Shown: positions 62,549-64,000 of the stretch, one piece after another
Layout of the letters: each line of letters begins with the position of its first letter
Position numbering within the stretch: position 1 is the stretch's first letter
Source: DAINPP01 sp036743375
GTDB lineage: Bacteria > Thermotogota > Thermotogae > MWEM01
Reading direction: 5' to 3'
Assembly (NCBI GenBank): GCA_036743375.1
Contig: DAINPP010000001.1
Coordinates: 232,804 to 296,803, forward strand
Length of the DNA: 64,000 nucleotides
Notes under the pieces: model-generated
What the model was told of the DNA's origin: nothing
Seen by the model: the letters and a program-made list of their open reading frames with translations, nothing else
Database searches by the model: none
Program-made: the position numbers and the translations under genes

Positions 62549-62557
62549 TGATAGAAT
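62549..62557 (+). promoter_or_regulatory. Extended -10 promoter of the right-end barrel gene
   Basis: TGA-TAGAAT 41 bases before the ATG, preceded by an A-rich run. GGGGGTG is the ribosome-binding site. Confidence 0.55.
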
Positions 62558-62598
62558 TGCTTTGTAGGGGTTTTTTGAGTAAAATGGGGGTGTTATTA

Positions 62599-63945
62599 AT
62601 GAAAAACAAGATTTTTTTTGTGATTCTCTTTCTATTTTTTAGTGTAGTTTTATTCGGGGAAGTTGGGGAAGTCGTTTTAATTCAGCCTGAACAGGACAAT
62701 TCGGCGATTATTATCGTTGATACAGAAACAAATTCCGATGCTTATTGCAATTCTGATTATTCAGAATCAAGAAGATTTTCACCGGAACCTTTCAATTCGG
62801 AAAATGATCTGACAAAAGCTGTTTATGATGCAAATTCTTTCATGTTAGGAATCAACTCTGATCTGCTTATACAACAAAATCTGATGACTTTACAATCACT
62901 TCAGAAACTGTATAAAACACTCGAAAGTACATCAACCATCAACATATCTGATTATTCAGCGGGAATAGAATCGGTCATCAACGGGGAAGTAAACTTATCA
63001 ATGATCGATAATTCCAATCTGTTTTTCGGTATTGGATTTGAAAATTTTGTCGTCGGGGGTTTTGCGGATCTGTATCTTGACTCTTCCATGGATCTCCCTG
63101 CCTGGCCTTTTGAAGTAATCATTTCGGGTAATGAGATAGGAAAACACTATGAACCATTCTCCTCAACGGACACCGTTCTCGATTCTTCTTTATCCATAGG
63201 CGGTTTTTTCGGATACAAGGCGGATTCATTTACGGTAAATCTGAGTATAGGTATGTATGGTCCCGTTCTATATTCGGATATGCACAGGACGTTTGAATTT
63301 GAATCCTCCAACACGGCAGCCGCTACGGCGTTGGTATCGGGAACGATTTATTCCGGTTTCGATCCAAAAACAATCGAATTCCAGGATGTACAGGATATTC
63401 TTAAAAACGGAGGATGGAAAATAGATGCCGGTTTTATTTACGGTTCCGATTACCCTTTGTTTGGAGTAGATATAAAAAATATCGCTATAACCGAAGCTCA
63501 ATTTTCCAAGAGTGGACAATTTGATGCTGAGGCTCTGTTTAGTTTTGATACTTCGGCAACTCCGCCGGCAACTTATTCAGCGGATTATACAAAAGAAATT
63601 CAATGGGTAGATGCAACTGGCACATCCTATAAACTACGACCTACGATTGCCGGTTATTTTAACATTCCACTCAGCGAAAGTCTCTGGACACAGATTCACG
63701 CACAGAACAAGCCAATATCTGGATTCAGCTTCGGAGCGGGTATTACGGCGTTTGTTGGGGATAATTTTTCTTTATTACTTGATTACACGAGATCAGCCAA
63801 GGGATTTAATTACCTTTCTGCAGGATTTGGATTTCAAACTGAAAACGGAAAATTTGATCTAAACGCCGGTGTAGGAATGAAAGATCTTGATTTCAACACA
63901 TTAACTTCTCCACGAATAGGAATAACCAGTGTGATAAATTTTTAA
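62599..63945 (+). CDS. Secreted outer-membrane barrel protein, unknown
   Basis: 448 aa from the ATG at 62599, with GGGGGTG upstream; an earlier in-frame codon lacks this and the signal peptide. Signal peptide about 1-20. The rest is beta-strand rich, with alternating hydrophobic residues, GGFFGYKADSF, AGFIYGSDYPLFGVDIKN and a C-terminal strand ending in INF. An N-terminal helical stretch (NLMTLQSLQKLYKTLEST, about 90-110) precedes the barrel. I do not recognise the family; it may be a porin-like or DUF-type barrel. It is monocistronic with its own promoter and terminator. Confidence 0.7.
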   Translation: MKNKIFFVILFLFFSVVLFGEVGEVVLIQPEQDNSAIIIVDTETNSDAYCNSDYSESRRFSPEPFNSENDLTKAVYDANSFMLGINSDLLIQQNLMTLQSLQKLYKTLESTSTINISDYSAGIESVINGEVNLSMIDNSNLFFGIGFENFVVGGFADLYLDSSMDLPAWPFEVIISGNEIGKHYEPFSSTDTVLDSSLSIGGFFGYKADSFTVNLSIGMYGPVLYSDMHRTFEFESSNTAAATALVSGTIYSGFDPKTIEFQDVQDILKNGGWKIDAGFIYGSDYPLFGVDIKNIAITEAQFSKSGQFDAEALFSFDTSATPPATYSADYTKEIQWVDATGTSYKLRPTIAGYFNIPLSESLWTQIHAQNKPISGFSFGAGITAFVGDNFSLLLDYTRSAKGFNYLSAGFGFQTENGKFDLNAGVGMKDLDFNTLTSPRIGITSVINF

Positions 63946-63976
63946 AATAAAAGGCCCTTTATGGGCCTTTTATTCT
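63946..63976 (+). terminator. Terminator at the end of the barrel gene
   Basis: AATAAAAGGCCC (63946-63957) pairs with GGGCCTTTTATT (63963-63974) over 12 bases, 5-base loop, with T-rich sequence around the second arm. Confidence 0.82.
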
Positions 63977-64000
63977 TCTTCTTTCTCAATATTCCGTGAT
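63970..64000 (-). CDS. Possible 3' tail of a leftward gene at the right edge
   Basis: On the minus strand one frame ends SRNIEKEE with a TAA inside the preceding hairpin. Only ten codons are visible, so this is suggestive only. The charged tail and the way the stop lies within the terminator stem resemble the pattern at 4838. Confidence 0.25.
   Translation of the reverse strand, partial: SRNIEKEEE

Noticed and set aside
1..64000. CRISPR arrays, transposases, integrases, tRNA and rRNA genes
   Set aside because: I looked for direct-repeat/spacer runs, DDE or recombinase motifs and cloverleaf or rRNA signatures and saw none; a tRNA search tool would be decisive.

Overview
This window is 64 kb of gene-dense bacterial DNA, roughly 40% G+C by eye, and most likely from a Thermotogota genome (Kosmotogaceae/Petrotogales-like). 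The best evidence is SecA: it carries an insertion with a VWP-x-x-FNGE stretch and ends in a basic VKR tail with no zinc-binding cysteines, both as I remember them from Thermotoga SecA. The genes also describe a diderm cell with an outer sheath (BamA/Omp85, an LptD-like protein, several secreted or barrel proteins). Starts at TTG and GTG are common. A run of exactly 100 N at 51585-51684 shows this is a draft scaffold.

Layout. 1-9.2 kb: an AddB-like nuclease running off the left edge, a secreted 5'-nucleotidase, a queuosine-precursor transporter, an exported thioredoxin-like protein, and a leftward murG / AI-2E-type permease / type-4 uracil-DNA glycosylase group. 9.4-16.9 kb: a giant secreted PEGA-VWA-propeller protein, then phosphate butyryltransferase, deoC and an inositol-monophosphatase-family gene. 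16.9-20.6 kb: a leader region that looks like a transcription attenuator, two very small ORFs, an ABC-2 exporter and a MATE exporter. 20.6-28.5 kb: pyrimidine-nucleoside phosphorylase, a phosphodiester-glycosidase-domain protein, an EF-G-like GTPase and an LptD-like protein.

28.6-44.0 kb: a long leftward block for envelope and translation (flavodoxin, lytic transglycosylase, RseC-like, BamA, an unknown secreted protein, SecA, RF2, a joined LspA-GlyS reading frame, a GIY-YIG protein, FtsW/RodA, a HEAT-repeat protein). 44.1-45.8 kb: pyrK-pyrD. 46-56 kb: an accessory zone with a Nudix gene and a glycan island (UDP-galactopyranose mutase, flippase-like protein, Wzi-like barrel, two paralogous GT2 transferases). 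It is bracketed by gene debris: a Nudix pseudogene, a pyrD remnant and a 296-bp imperfect direct repeat of the 3' end of a degenerate M23/LytM gene. 55.8-62.4 kb: a leftward methylmalonyl-CoA decarboxylase/epimerase operon that continues into glyA, with a cobalamin adenosyltransferase and a nucleoside-recognition membrane protein upstream. The right end holds a secreted barrel protein.

Together: deoC, pyrimidine-nucleoside phosphorylase and 5'-nucleotidase support nucleoside salvage. BamA, LptD-like, SecA, LspA, FtsW, MurG, the lytic transglycosylase and the LytM-like protein build the wall and outer sheath. The methylmalonyl-CoA genes plus the cobalamin adenosyltransferase point to a B12-dependent succinate/propionate route. 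Recurrent promoters have an extended -10 (TGn-TAtaAT) and poor -35 boxes. I found no CRISPR array, transposase, tRNA or rRNA.
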